Assembly (NCBI GenBank): GCA_964458705.1
Contig: CAYWKD010000010.1
Location: 1 to 64,000 of the forward strand
Reading direction: 5' to 3'
From: JAAUTG01 sp964458705
Lineage (GTDB): Bacteria > Bacteroidota > Bacteroidia > Chitinophagales > Saprospiraceae
Length of the DNA: 64,000 nucleotides
The notes under the pieces were generated by a model. It made no database searches and was not told the DNA's origin. It saw only the letters and a program-made list of their open reading frames with translations. Below are positions 9,111 to 18,558 of this stretch, in pieces; the first letter of the stretch is position 1, and each line of letters begins with the position of its first letter. Made by a program: the position numbers and the translations under genes.

Positions 9111-9151
9111 TAGATGTATCGTTTTAAAATTTCATAGATTATAGATCAGTG

Positions 9152-10066
9152 CTATACTACAAACTGTTTCAGATAATTATAGCTTTGCTGTAATGAAGCA
9201 ATACGCTTTTCTAGCGAACCTTCATAAGCTCTATCTTCAACTTCTACGCATACTGATCCGTTATAGCCTGTATCCGTGAGCGTGGAAAAGAATTGTCCCC
9301 AATTTACCTGCCCCATTCCTGGTAATTTCGGTGTATGCCATTGGTTGGGCGGTGCCATAATGCCTACCTCATTTAATTTATGGTAATCAATTCGTACATC
9401 TTTGGCATGAATATGATGCAGCCGCTTAGCAAAATCACGCAGAGGCTTTAAGTAATCAATATGCTGCCAAATCATATGGGAAGGATCGTAATTGAGACCA
9501 AAATACTCACTTGGAATGGCTTCATACATCCTGCGCCAAATAGCAGGAGTGGTAGCCAAATTCTTACCACCTGGCCACTCATCATAAGTAAAAATCATTG
9601 GACAATTTTCAATTCCGATTTTAACTTTCTGCGAAGTTGCATACGCTACTATGTCGGTCCAGACTTCAAGAAAACGCTCCCAGTTGCCTTCTATTGACTT
9701 TGTCCAATCCCGCCCAACAAAAGTATTCGTATGATGAATACCCAACATGGCGGAGGCACGAATAACTTTTTTGATATGCTCAATATAAACTGCTGCTTCG
9801 GTTGGGTTGGGAGTGAGTGGATTGGGATAATAGCCGAGTGCACTTATGGAAATACCATATTTTTGAGAAAGCACTAGAATTTGTTGAGCATTAGTTGCTG
9901 AAAAGTCTGTAACATTGATATGTGTTACACCAGCATAACGACGCTCTGCCTTGCCTTCTGGCCAGCACATCACTTCTACGCACTCATAGCCAATAGCCTT
10001 AGCAATCCTGAAGACACCTTCTAAGTCTTGATCGGGAAGTATGGCACTTACAAATCCTAATTGCAT
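9152..10066 (-). CDS. Sugar phosphate isomerase/epimerase family protein (xylose isomerase-like TIM barrel)
   Basis: 304 residues, no signal peptide, cytoplasmic. AP-endonuclease-2/xylose-isomerase-like TIM barrel: MQLGFVSAILPD at the first strand, YECVEVMCWP, IGIENCPM with a probable metal-binding Glu, LNYDPSHMIWQ with Asp and His, HIHAKDVRIDYH, and a final CVEVEDRAY. These acidic and His residues form the usual divalent metal site. Relatives isomerise or epimerise sugars, inositols or 3-keto sugars and often work with Gfo/Idh/MocA oxidoreductases; one is encoded 8 kb away at 17348. The exact substrate is unknown. Followed upstream on the same strand by tadA and an esterase, with 51-bp and 44-bp gaps. 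Confidence 0.85.
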   Translation of the reverse strand: MQLGFVSAILPDQDLEGVFRIAKAIGYECVEVMCWPEGKAERRYAGVTHINVTDFSATNAQQILVLSQKYGISISALGYYPNPLTPNPTEAAVYIEHIKKVIRASAMLGIHHTNTFVGRDWTKSIEGNWERFLEVWTDIVAYATSQKVKIGIENCPMIFTYDEWPGGKNLATTPAIWRRMYEAIPSEYFGLNYDPSHMIWQHIDYLKPLRDFAKRLHHIHAKDVRIDYHKLNEVGIMAPPNQWHTPKLPGMGQVNWGQFFSTLTDTGYNGSVCVEVEDRAYEGSLEKRIASLQQSYNYLKQFVV

Positions 10067-10117
10067 GATTTTTTACCTTACTTTTATCAATAATTATAGC
10101 ATATAAAGTCAGCAACT

Positions 10118-10561
10118 TTAGCGCCGCTCTGCGAAAAATTTTTTCATCAACTGTTCACACTCTGTCATCATGATTCCAAACTCCACTTGCGTTTTGGGAT
10201 GCAAGAGCGTTTTGCCATATCGCATAAATCCTCGCTTGTCGTCACTTGCACCATAAACTAACCGCTTCAACTGCGCCCATGCTAATGCTCCAGCACACAT
10301 AATGCAAGGTTCTAAGGTAACATAGAGTGTGCATTCATTCAAATATTTACTCCCTAAATACTCTGAGGCTGCCGTTAGAGCGATGATTTCAGCGTGAGCC
10401 GTTACGTCTGTAAGCCGTTCAGTTTGATTATATCCTCTAGCTATGATTCGATTATTACTAACAATGACTGCTCCAACGGGGACTTCTCTTTCTGACTTTG
10501 CCTGCTCTGCTTGCAGTATAGCCTGTCGCATGAAGTATTGATCGTCGTAAACTTGTATCAT
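10118..10561 (-). CDS. tadA: tRNA adenosine(34) deaminase
   Basis: 147 residues, the usual length. It converts A34 of tRNA-Arg(ACG) to inosine so that one tRNA reads several codons. The zinc/catalytic motifs are HAE (H56, E58) and PCIMC (C86, C89), followed by AGAL and the C-terminal half of the cytidine deaminase fold (RLVYGASDDKRGFM). Its essential nature and the TLEPCIMC signature favour TadA over a guanine or cytosine deaminase. ATG start directly before MIQVYDDQYFMRQAILQAEQA. Confidence 0.93.
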   Translation of the reverse strand: MIQVYDDQYFMRQAILQAEQAKSEREVPVGAVIVSNNRIIARGYNQTERLTDVTAHAEIIALTAASEYLGSKYLNECTLYVTLEPCIMCAGALAWAQLKRLVYGASDDKRGFMRYGKTLLHPKTQVEFGIMMTECEQLMKKFFAERR

Positions 10562-10605
10562 TTTTTCTTTAAAGTCATTTCAAAGTAAGCGATTCTCTCT
10601 GCTTG

Positions 10606-11466
10606 TCAATATTGGTGAAAGGCGTCTGAAACGAAGGCTAGCACAACAGGAAGGGATGCTCTCCAATAAGTCCAACTATGTGCGCCATCTCTTACCCTAT
10701 ACTCATGTGGAATATTTTTTTTCTTCATGGCAATATGAATGAGTGAATTGCCTTCGTATAAAAAGTCGTCATCCCCGCAGTCAATAAACCATCGAACAGA
10801 TTTGATTTTATCTGCATCTATTGTATTGATTAAATGTAGTGCACTGTGATTTTCGTAGTAAGATTTGACTTGATTTTCCGTGTATGTTTCTTCGCCTCTG
10901 TTTGTCAGCCATTTCTCGGTATCCTCTATGCTCAATGGACCTGCTGATGCACTTAGTGGACAAGCAGAGGAAAACAGCTCGGGATGATGCAGTGCATACA
11001 TAAATGTTCCACCACCTCCCATTGAAAGTCCAGCTATAGCACGATATCGTTTTTCAGTTTTTATGCGATAGTTCTGCTCTACATGGGGCATCAATTCCTC
11101 AAAAAAGAAATCCTCATAACGCCACTTCCCATCGGGAGTGTTAAAATAGCCTCTACGACCAGTATTGGCATCTGGCATCACTACAATCATTGGAGTTGCC
11201 TCTCCTGCTTGAATGGCTTGATCTGCTATGTGAAGTATTTCGCCAAACTGCACCCAACCCGTTTGATCGTCCCCTGCGCCATGCAGCAGATATAAAACTG
11301 GATAGCTGCGTTGAGAAGTATCATAGTCGGGTGGTAAGTAAATGGCATACTTTCTTTCACCCTTCAGAATTTTACTCTCCAAAGATAAGTTATCGAACAC
11401 TCTACCTGTTTGAGCAGTCAGGGAAAGTGTGATGAGCATAAATAGAATTGTAGTTGGTTGCTTCAT
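10606..11466 (-). CDS. Secreted alpha/beta-hydrolase esterase (esterase D/feruloyl esterase-like)
   Basis: 286 residues with a signal peptide ending near TAQ (residue 19). Esterase-family fold: YAIYLPPDYD, VLYLLHGAGDDQTGW (oxyanion region), nucleophile in GLSMGG (Ser148), and GAHSWTYWR with the catalytic His near the end. Relatives cleave acetyl or feruloyl esters on plant polysaccharides, or S-formylglutathione; the export signal favours an extracytoplasmic carbohydrate ester. No glycoside hydrolase is adjacent. A second esterase of related fold, without signal peptide, is at 30003. Confidence 0.85.
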   Translation of the reverse strand: MKQPTTILFMLITLSLTAQTGRVFDNLSLESKILKGERKYAIYLPPDYDTSQRSYPVLYLLHGAGDDQTGWVQFGEILHIADQAIQAGEATPMIVVMPDANTGRRGYFNTPDGKWRYEDFFFEELMPHVEQNYRIKTEKRYRAIAGLSMGGGGTFMYALHHPELFSSACPLSASAGPLSIEDTEKWLTNRGEETYTENQVKSYYENHSALHLINTIDADKIKSVRWFIDCGDDDFLYEGNSLIHIAMKKKNIPHEYRVRDGAHSWTYWRASLPVVLAFVSDAFHQY

Positions 11467-11591
11467 GTTGATTTTTGTTTTGTCTAATTCGATGATATAA
11501 GATCAGAAATTGAGTGTTATTAGCTAAAATTATGTCTAATTTAGGAATCCGAAGCTATTGAGAACTTCGAACTCCTTCAAATTTGAGCGAA

Positions 11592-12668
11592 CTACGCTTC
11601 TTGGGCATTCATCACCATTTCTTGATGGTTGATGGACTCTTGGTGGATGGCTTTGAATACATTTTTTACAAATCCTTCACTTAATCCTTTCGATTTGCCT
11701 TCTTGAATTACAGTATCCAAGATTTCATTCCAACGATCCGACTGTAAAATGGCAATGTTATTATCTTTCTTGTATTGACCAATGCGTTCAGCTATTCGCA
11801 TACGATTTGCCAGCATATTGAGAATATCATTATCCAGTTCATCAATTTCATGGCGTAAGTGGTTAATATTATGCTGGTATTCTGCATTGCTAGTGTTTGT
11901 TCTTCTAACTACTAAGCCCGCCATTAAGTCCTTAAATTGCGATGGTGTAATCTGCTGCATGGCATCACTCCAAGCCTTGTCAGGATTGGGATGTACTTCT
12001 GTCATCACGCCATCAAAGTTCAAATCATAAGCCATTTGTGCAACTTCCTGCAAAATGTCTCTTCTTCCGCAGATGTGGCTATTATCGCAGATAACTTCAA
12101 TATCAGGAAAATTGCGCTTTAAGTCAATAGCAATTTGCCATCTTGGGACGTTTCGGTAGCGAGTTTGTCCGTGGTAGGAAAATCCTCTGTGAATAACCCC
12201 AATGCGTGTAATGCCAGCATTATAGATTCGTTCAATTGCTCCCATCCACAATTGTAAGTCAGGATTGATAGGGTTTTTAATTAAAACTGGAATATCTACC
12301 CCTTTCAAAGCGTCTGCCACTTCTTGTACTGCAAATGGGTTTACGGTTGTTCTTGCCCCTAACCACAACACATCAATCCCCGCCTTTAGTGCCTCAAAAA
12401 CGTGGGCTGTTTTAGCGACTTCCGTTGTTACTTTTAAGCCTGTTTCTTCTTTTACCCGCTTGAGCCAACTCAGTCCAATTACCCCTACGCCTTCAAAAGA
12501 GTTAGGGCGGGTGCGAGGTTTCCATATACCAGATCGAAATAAATCCACATCTTGATAAGCTAATTCGCGCGCTGTTTCTAGCACTTGCTCCTCTGATTCT
12601 GCGCTACAAGGTCCTGCTATTACTATCGAACCTTCCTTATCGAATATTCTTTTAATTTGCATATCCAT
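11592..12668 (-). CDS. aroA(G): Bifunctional DAHP synthase/chorismate mutase
   Basis: 358 residues. The N-terminal ~265 residues are a type I-beta (KDPG-like) DAHP synthase, the first shikimate-pathway step joining PEP and erythrose 4-phosphate: IAGPCSAESEEQ, GIWKPRTRPNSFEG, VLWLGARTTVNPFAVQ, NSHICGRRD and GVMTEVHPNPDKAWSD. Residues ~275-350 are an AroQ-type chorismate mutase (LRHEIDELDNDILNMLANRMRIAERIGQYK), which makes prephenate. This fusion is standard in Bacteroidota, and the mutase part may serve as feedback sensor. It lies 83 bp downstream of tyrA on the same strand, so two steps to tyrosine are encoded together. Confidence 0.93.
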   Translation of the reverse strand: MDMQIKRIFDKEGSIVIAGPCSAESEEQVLETARELAYQDVDLFRSGIWKPRTRPNSFEGVGVIGLSWLKRVKEETGLKVTTEVAKTAHVFEALKAGIDVLWLGARTTVNPFAVQEVADALKGVDIPVLIKNPINPDLQLWMGAIERIYNAGITRIGVIHRGFSYHGQTRYRNVPRWQIAIDLKRNFPDIEVICDNSHICGRRDILQEVAQMAYDLNFDGVMTEVHPNPDKAWSDAMQQITPSQFKDLMAGLVVRRTNTSNAEYQHNINHLRHEIDELDNDILNMLANRMRIAERIGQYKKDNNIAILQSDRWNEILDTVIQEGKSKGLSEGFVKNVFKAIHQESINHQEMVMNAQEA

Positions 12669-12751
12669 AGTTTGTGACTGTTTTACTTTTACAATTATGC
12701 TAAATAATTTTGGTAAGCATTAGCTTTTATTTTAAAATACTGCGCTCTGCT

Positions 12752-13603
12752 TTATATTTTTCTTCCTTTTAAAATTCGCTTTATATCATTGGCTGCTGCA
12801 ATTAAATCTTTGAGTTTTTCAAAGTCTCGTTTAATCAACAAAGTACGAAACCTAGATAAGGTATTGATGTGTTCATCCAGTACATCCAAGACATTATCTC
12901 GATTTTGCTTGAAAATTGGAATCCAAGTCTCAGGGGAACTTTTAGCCAATCGCACCGTCGAACCGAAACCCGTACTCGCCAATTCAAATATGCGTTCTTC
13001 GTCCTTTTCTTTCTCTAGCACAGTCAATGCCAAGGCGAAGGAACTAATATGTGAAATATGCGAAACGTATGCTGTATGAACATCATGCGCTTCTGCATTT
13101 AAATATAATATATTCATGGGGATAGATTGATACATTTTTTCCACTAATTCCACTGCCACAGCGGCACTATCGTTTGCATTGCAGATAACTGTAAACTTAT
13201 GGTCAAATAAATTGGGGATAGCAGCTTCTACGCCAGAGAACTCTGTTCCAGCCATAGGATGGGTGGCAACAAAGTGCCTACGATTAGGATGTTCTTTGAT
13301 TTTTTCTAGTACTATTTCTTTTGTTGAGCCAACGTCAATAACCACTTGATTGGTAACTGCATCTAGGATATTGGGTAATATTTTTATCATGGCATCCACT
13401 GGAACTGCTACAATCACTAACTGAGCGCGACTAATAGCTTCTTCCATTCCGTAAGTTTCGTCAATGATCTTTCTACGCAGGGCTTTATTGATGCTTTCTT
13501 CGTTTTTATCCACTCCAATAATCGTTTCTGCAAAGCCATTTTCCTTGAGTGTAATTGCTAATGAACCACCAATCAGACCTATTCCTATTATTGTAACTAT
13601 CAT
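12752..13603 (-). CDS. tyrA: Prephenate dehydrogenase
   Basis: 283 residues, cytoplasmic. It oxidises and decarboxylates prephenate to 4-hydroxyphenylpyruvate with NAD(P). N-terminal Rossmann motif GIGLIGGSLA (residues 7-16), then VDVGSTKEIV, the prephenate-binding HPMAGTEFSGVEAA, and a helical dimerisation domain with HDVHTAYVSHISHISSFALAL containing the conserved histidines. No ACT domain is attached, so feedback control probably acts elsewhere, perhaps on the downstream DAHP synthase/mutase. No pheA (prephenate dehydratase) is beside it. Confidence 0.93.
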   Translation of the reverse strand: MIVTIIGIGLIGGSLAITLKENGFAETIIGVDKNEESINKALRRKIIDETYGMEEAISRAQLVIVAVPVDAMIKILPNILDAVTNQVVIDVGSTKEIVLEKIKEHPNRRHFVATHPMAGTEFSGVEAAIPNLFDHKFTVICNANDSAAVAVELVEKMYQSIPMNILYLNAEAHDVHTAYVSHISHISSFALALTVLEKEKDEERIFELASTGFGSTVRLAKSSPETWIPIFKQNRDNVLDVLDEHINTLSRFRTLLIKRDFEKLKDLIAAANDIKRILKGRKI

Positions 13604-13757
13604 AATGCTTTAGTCGAATCTATCTCTCCAAGTATGATAATAAAATAAATACCATTTCCAAATATCAACCCTATCTATTTAGTTACAAACATCTTGAAAA
13701 AATTGGAGTTTCAAGGCTAAGATTTAAAATAAAAAAGAGATTTTTCTATAACCTAAA

Positions 13758-15266
13758 TCAACTAGCTTGTCTGGGAGTGCGCTTGGATTTATAATCTTTG
13801 ATGTTTTTAGGAACACAATGTCTTTTCCAGATCGCTTCTAACTGATTTTGCACCAATGGCTGTTGACGAATTTGCCAGTATTTATCCTTATGCTCTCTAG
13901 TAGCAAGATCGTAGTCCACAATAGGCAGGGGATAATCTTGTCCCAAGATGCAGTTATACATTTTTTGTTCCAGTAAGGTCATTTCCCAAGGGGTAGCAAG
14001 CAGCGTTGAAGGTATGTTATTTAATTCTGGCAGCCATTTTTTTATAAAAACACCATCTGGGTCATGCTGCCTGACTTGAACAATGGGATTAAAAATTCTC
14101 ATTGTGTGATAGCCTGTGAGTCCCGCCTGCATTTGAATCTGGGCGTAATGAATACCTGGCTCAAAGTCGAGAAATAGACGAGCGAGATGCGTGGCGACTG
14201 CTCGCCAATCCTGCCAGAGCGTGAAAGTAGCATAAGTAATAAGCATGGCACGCATCCGGAAATTGATGAAGCCCGTTGCTTTTAGGCATCGCATACTTGC
14301 ATCCACCATTGGTACGCCTGTTTGAGCATTTGCCCATGCCTCAAAGCGTTCATCCAAGACTCTATCCAGTTGTATAAACCCTTTATTGATAGGTTCAAAT
14401 TCGATTTGCCACTCCGACTCTAACTTTTGAATATAATGACTACGCCACCAAAGTCTCGTTTGGAAGTGCTCAAGCATTTTAGAATGAGGAGACTGCTGCT
14501 TGTGGACGGATGACTTTCTAAATAGCTGTCTGGCGCTTATATTACCGTAAGCTAAATAAGGAGAGATTCTACTGCTGCTCAATCGGCTTGCAGCAGGCTT
14601 TGAAAGATCATTGATATAAGTGGAGGCTCTTTTATGAACGAAAGAAGAAAAATATTTCCAAGCTGTTGTTTCGCCTCCGGGCTGAAAGATTGAAGGTTGT
14701 GTAGTTATATCAGTGTAAGATGTTTCTTTTGAAAGTTTTTCTAGTGCAGTCTTGGGAATTTGTAGTGTATTTAATTTATCCAAATTGGGTTCTACTAAAT
14801 TAGATTTGAAGAAATGCGCTACATGAGCTTCCCAATTTTTTCGATGTTTCAATCCTCTAATCACACCGTCTTGACCATATTCTTGAAAAATTACGCCATT
14901 AGCATTGCACCAAATTTTTACTTTTTTGTCTCGCTCAAAGGTTGTTGCAATTCCGATTTCTACATGGGCATAAATGCTCTTAATGTCGAAATCTTCCTTC
15001 AAGATGTTTAAGCCATCCGTTACTTCAGTGTGAAGCAAATGCAGTTGAGCTTCATATTTCGTTAACTGCTTTTGCAAGTCAAGTAATGATTGATAGACAA
15101 ATTGCCAGTGTCGTTTATCTGTTTGTGGAGCTTGCATTAGAGAAGGCTCAAAGAAATAACACAGCAACACAGGCAGGTTACTTTCAATAGCTTTTGCCAG
15201 AGGTGCGTGATCAGAAAGCCTCAAATCCCGCTTGAACCAAACAATATGACATTTTTTTCGCTGCAT
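13758..15266 (-). CDS. Deoxyribodipyrimidine photolyase/cryptochrome family protein
   Basis: 502 residues. N-terminal alpha/beta antenna-binding domain begins HIVWFKRDLRLSDHAPL; the C-terminal helical FAD domain carries MVDASMRCLKATGFINFRMR and the flavin-binding HYAQIQMQAGLTGYHTMRIFNP, with TRLWWRSHY nearby. The fold repairs UV pyrimidine dimers with blue light or acts as a light sensor. The length and the QVRQHDPDGVFIKKWLPEL segment fit a repair enzyme, but I cannot separate CPD photolyase, 6-4 photolyase and cryptochrome by eye. Transcribed alone or with tyrA downstream (154-bp gap). Confidence 0.88.
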   Translation of the reverse strand: MQRKKCHIVWFKRDLRLSDHAPLAKAIESNLPVLLCYFFEPSLMQAPQTDKRHWQFVYQSLLDLQKQLTKYEAQLHLLHTEVTDGLNILKEDFDIKSIYAHVEIGIATTFERDKKVKIWCNANGVIFQEYGQDGVIRGLKHRKNWEAHVAHFFKSNLVEPNLDKLNTLQIPKTALEKLSKETSYTDITTQPSIFQPGGETTAWKYFSSFVHKRASTYINDLSKPAASRLSSSRISPYLAYGNISARQLFRKSSVHKQQSPHSKMLEHFQTRLWWRSHYIQKLESEWQIEFEPINKGFIQLDRVLDERFEAWANAQTGVPMVDASMRCLKATGFINFRMRAMLITYATFTLWQDWRAVATHLARLFLDFEPGIHYAQIQMQAGLTGYHTMRIFNPIVQVRQHDPDGVFIKKWLPELNNIPSTLLATPWEMTLLEQKMYNCILGQDYPLPIVDYDLATREHKDKYWQIRQQPLVQNQLEAIWKRHCVPKNIKDYKSKRTPRQAS

Positions 15267-15328
15267 TTACTTCTGTAACAATGAAAGTATCATCAAGTTG
15301 GAAGTAAAAAGACGGATGGATGTCAAAA

Positions 15329-16138
15329 TCACCAATCGTTTTCTTTTTCGTAATTTAGTTCCTCTAAAAGGTACTGTGCCTTTTTTTTGAAGGATATTTT
15401 TTCAGTTTCACTCATTTCTGTTTTCCAGCGAGAAGTATTTTTCATCAATGGCTGATTGATCTGCCAATTTCGACGTACTACGTGGTCTTCTTCACCATTC
15501 TTTCCATCTGAATACTGTAAAGTGTCAGCGTAATAATGCTTTTTTTCTTTGTGATAGTTTAACATTTGCTTCTCAAAAGGCTCTTGCAAGAAGGAAGTGA
15601 TGGCTTGAATAGATTGCGCTGGATGCTGCTGCAAATCTTCTAACTTTTGTATAAATACCTTAGGGTGATTCCAAAAAATACGCGCTATTTCATTATCTTT
15701 TACCCATCTATCTACTCCTCTCTCAAAATTGCCGTAGCGATTTTTGATGGAACAGGCCACATCCCTGCCGTCTCTCACCATTACAATAATTTGAGCGTTG
15801 GGAAAGACCTCGAATATTTTTTGAATACAATAAATATGTCGTGGCGTTTTTTCTACAAATCGCTGTTTAGAACTTGTTTTATGTTTTTTGTAAGCAAGAT
15901 GGAACTTCCAAGTGATGATAGCATCCTTCTTTTCAAAACCTAAAATTCCTGTTTCTTCTGGTATGGCAAACAAATTGCTATGACTATCTAATATTCTGAG
16001 CATCAGTGAGGTGCCACTATGTCCACATCCTACTATAAAAATAGGATGCGTCCATTTTAATTTTCTGGCTTCAGAATGAAACAACAAATAGAAATGGGCA
16101 TAAAGAAATTTGATTAGTTGCTTGAAAGATTGCCACAT
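15329..16138 (-). CDS. Sulfotransferase family protein
   Basis: 269 residues. It transfers sulfate from PAPS to an acceptor. The 5'-phosphosulfate loop is PIFIVGCGHSGTSLMLRIL (about residues 32-50) and the 3'-phosphate motif is IIVMVRDGRDVACSIKNRYG (about 116-135); both PAPS-binding elements are intact. A weakly hydrophobic N-terminus (FLYAHFYLLF) might associate with the membrane. Acceptors in this bacterial family include glycans, lipids and peptides, and nothing nearby identifies the substrate. The 62-bp gap to the photolyase gene on the same strand would allow co-transcription. Confidence 0.85.
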   Translation of the reverse strand: MWQSFKQLIKFLYAHFYLLFHSEARKLKWTHPIFIVGCGHSGTSLMLRILDSHSNLFAIPEETGILGFEKKDAIITWKFHLAYKKHKTSSKQRFVEKTPRHIYCIQKIFEVFPNAQIIVMVRDGRDVACSIKNRYGNFERGVDRWVKDNEIARIFWNHPKVFIQKLEDLQQHPAQSIQAITSFLQEPFEKQMLNYHKEKKHYYADTLQYSDGKNGEEDHVVRRNWQINQPLMKNTSRWKTEMSETEKISFKKKAQYLLEELNYEKENDW

Positions 16139-16209
16139 GAGCGTTTGGTAGTTTTAACTTCAATTTTTTTAGAAAAAACGACTAGTGATTGAATAAACGA
16201 TTGACAGGA

Positions 16210-17247
16210 CTATTTGAACCAATTATTATGTTGCTCTTGTACCCGAATGAAGGTAGTCCGCTTTGTTAACTCTTTCAGTTGCTTTGCTCCCACGTAGGTA
16301 CAAGTAGAACGGACGCCACCCAATATATCCAGAACGGTATCTTTCACTGCTCCTCTATAAGCTACTTCGACTGTCTTGCCCTCTGATGAGCGGTATTCTG
16401 CAACTCCTCCAACATATTTGTTCATCGCCGTAGTAGAACTCATACCGTAGAACTGTTTGTAGCGTTTGCCATTCTGCTCAATCGTTTTACCGCCACTTTC
16501 ATCATGCCCTGCAAACATACCTCCCAGCATCACAAAATCCGCACCACCGCCGAATGCTTTTGCTATATCACCGGGTGTTTTGCACCCTCCATCGGCTATG
16601 ATTTGACCGCCTAGTCCATGTGCAGCATCAGCACACTCAATAATAGCGGAAAGTTGTGGATACCCTACACCTGTTTTAATTCTAGTTGTACATACTGAAC
16701 CTGGTCCAATACCTACTTTGATGATATCTGCTCCAGCTAGTAGCAATTCCTCTACCATTTCACCAGTTACTACATTGCCTGCTATAATGACCTTGTCGGG
16801 ATTATGGATACGCATTTGTTTAACAAAAGCCACAAAGTACTCTGAATAACCATTTGCTACATCTATACAAATAAATCGAATACGTGGATTTCGCCTGATG
16901 ATGGTAGCTACTTTCTTGGCATCCTCTTCGCTCGTGCCTGTTGAAATGGCGATATGTTGAAAAATATCATCCGACGCCTCAGCCAAGAAAGCGTCCCATG
17001 CTTCTATGGAATAGTATTTATGTATGGCTGTGAAAAGTTTATATTCTGCTAATGCTACTGCCATTTCAAATGTTCCTACTGTGTCCATATTAGCGGCAAT
17101 AATAGGTACTCCTGTCCAAAGCTGCTCAGAGTTTAAGAACTTGAAGGTGCGGTCTAAGTTCACCTCAGAGCGGGACTTTAGGGTAGAGCGTTTTGGACGA
17201 ATCATAACGTCTTTAAATCCCAATTTTAGATCTGCTTCTATTCGCAT
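16210..17247 (-). CDS. guaC: GMP reductase
   Basis: 345 residues from the ATG at 17247, close to the 347 of E. coli GuaC; the longer reading to 17289 adds 14 residues not expected in the family. It reductively deaminates GMP to IMP with NADPH. IMPDH/GMPR barrel, with the catalytic cysteine in GIGPGSVCTTR at residue 186, the same number as in E. coli. No CBS domain, and the short length, separate it from IMP dehydrogenase. LKLGFKDVMIRPKRSTLKSRSEV at the N-terminus is typical of GuaC. Confidence 0.95.
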   Translation of the reverse strand: MRIEADLKLGFKDVMIRPKRSTLKSRSEVNLDRTFKFLNSEQLWTGVPIIAANMDTVGTFEMAVALAEYKLFTAIHKYYSIEAWDAFLAEASDDIFQHIAISTGTSEEDAKKVATIIRRNPRIRFICIDVANGYSEYFVAFVKQMRIHNPDKVIIAGNVVTGEMVEELLLAGADIIKVGIGPGSVCTTRIKTGVGYPQLSAIIECADAAHGLGGQIIADGGCKTPGDIAKAFGGGADFVMLGGMFAGHDESGGKTIEQNGKRYKQFYGMSSTTAMNKYVGGVAEYRSSEGKTVEVAYRGAVKDTVLDILGGVRSTCTYVGAKQLKELTKRTTFIRVQEQHNNWFK

Positions 17248-17347
17248 ATAATATTTATTGTTAAAAATAGAATTTAGGGTTGTGAGCAAAATAGAGCAGA
17301 ATGAGCAAATTTTGATCGTTCTGCTCTATAAGGCTAGTCAAAAAGAA

Positions 17348-18499
17348 CTATACCCGTGTCCACTTGTGTTCACTTTGACCTGATTCAATGACTTTGTAAA
17401 TAAAATTCATACCTCTCACCCCGTCGGAAACAGTTGGAAAGTCATTGTAAATAGGATCAACCTCCCGTCCTTCTAGTCTAGCTCTTACGCATTCTGCAAA
17501 ATTGCGATAGATGCTTGCAAAGGCTTCGAGGTAGCCTTCTGGATGACCGCCCGGAGTACGAGTGTGTGCCTGTGCTTCAGGATACAACTCTCCAACACCT
17601 GTCCGAATAACTTCCATTGACTTATCCAACCATTTTACATAAAGCGAGTTGGGCTCCATTTGAAACCATTGTAACCCTGCCTTTGTACCATATATTCTGA
17701 TGTTGAGGTTATTTTCTTCACCTGCACAAATTTGAGAAGCGTGTAGCACGCCTTTTGCTCCATTTTCAAATCGAAGCAGTACGTTTCCATCATCATCTAG
17801 CTGCCTACCTGGCACAAAGGTTGAAATATCAGCACACATTTCTTTTATTTCTAGTCCTGTGATGTACTCTGCTAAATTTTCAGCATGTGTTCCAATATCT
17901 CCCATTGCTCCAGCTATACCAGATCGTTTAGGGTCAGTACGCCAGGCAGCCTGCTTAACGTCGGAGTCTTCTAGTTTTGTAGAAAGCCAACCTTGTGGGT
18001 ATTCTACTACCACTTTTCTAATCTCACCAATATCCCCATTTTTAATCATTGCCTTTGCTTGCTTGACCATTGGATAGCCAGTGTAATTATGTGTCAAAGC
18101 AAAGATAAGCCCTGTTTCTTTTACCAACTTTTCTAGCTCATAAGCCTCTTCCATATCAAAGCTCAATGGTTTATCACAGACTACATGAAAGCCATTCTCC
18201 AATGCCATTTTTGCTGGTGAAAAGTGCATATGATTGGGCGTAACGATCGAGAGAAAGTCCATGCGCTCCCCTTGAGGTAGTTCTTTTTCTTTTGTTATCA
18301 TCTCCTCGAAGCTACCATATACCCGATCAGATGGTAGGAACAAATCCTGTCCTGAAAGTTTAGATTTTTCTGGATTACTACTGAATGCTCCACAGACTAG
18401 TTCAACTTGACCATCAATAGCGGCTGCCATTCTATGAACGCCTCCGATAAATGCTCCACGACCGCCTCCGACCATTCCCATTCTTATTTTTCTACTCAT
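17348..18499 (-). CDS. Gfo/Idh/MocA family oxidoreductase
   Basis: 383 residues from the ATG at 18499; a TTG three codons upstream is possible. N-terminal NAD(P)-binding fold with GMVGGGRGAFIGGVHR, the CDKP motif (VVCDKPLSFDMEEA) with the catalytic Lys, and a C-terminal sheet domain with GDIGTHAENLAEYI carrying the substrate His. Such enzymes oxidise or reduce sugars and cyclitols, often at C3. It is 59 bp downstream of a DUF1080 protein on the same strand, a pairing consistent with making and cleaving 3-keto glycosides. No Tat or Sec signal, so cytoplasmic. Confidence 0.9.
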   Translation of the reverse strand: MSRKIRMGMVGGGRGAFIGGVHRMAAAIDGQVELVCGAFSSNPEKSKLSGQDLFLPSDRVYGSFEEMITKEKELPQGERMDFLSIVTPNHMHFSPAKMALENGFHVVCDKPLSFDMEEAYELEKLVKETGLIFALTHNYTGYPMVKQAKAMIKNGDIGEIRKVVVEYPQGWLSTKLEDSDVKQAAWRTDPKRSGIAGAMGDIGTHAENLAEYITGLEIKEMCADISTFVPGRQLDDDGNVLLRFENGAKGVLHASQICAGEENNLNIRIYGTKAGLQWFQMEPNSLYVKWLDKSMEVIRTGVGELYPEAQAHTRTPGGHPEGYLEAFASIYRNFAECVRARLEGREVDPIYNDFPTVSDGVRGMNFIYKVIESGQSEHKWTRV

Positions 18500-18558
18500 T
18501 ACTAACAATTTTGTTGGTTTAATTCTTTATTTAATGTATTCTGTAATTGTATAAATAC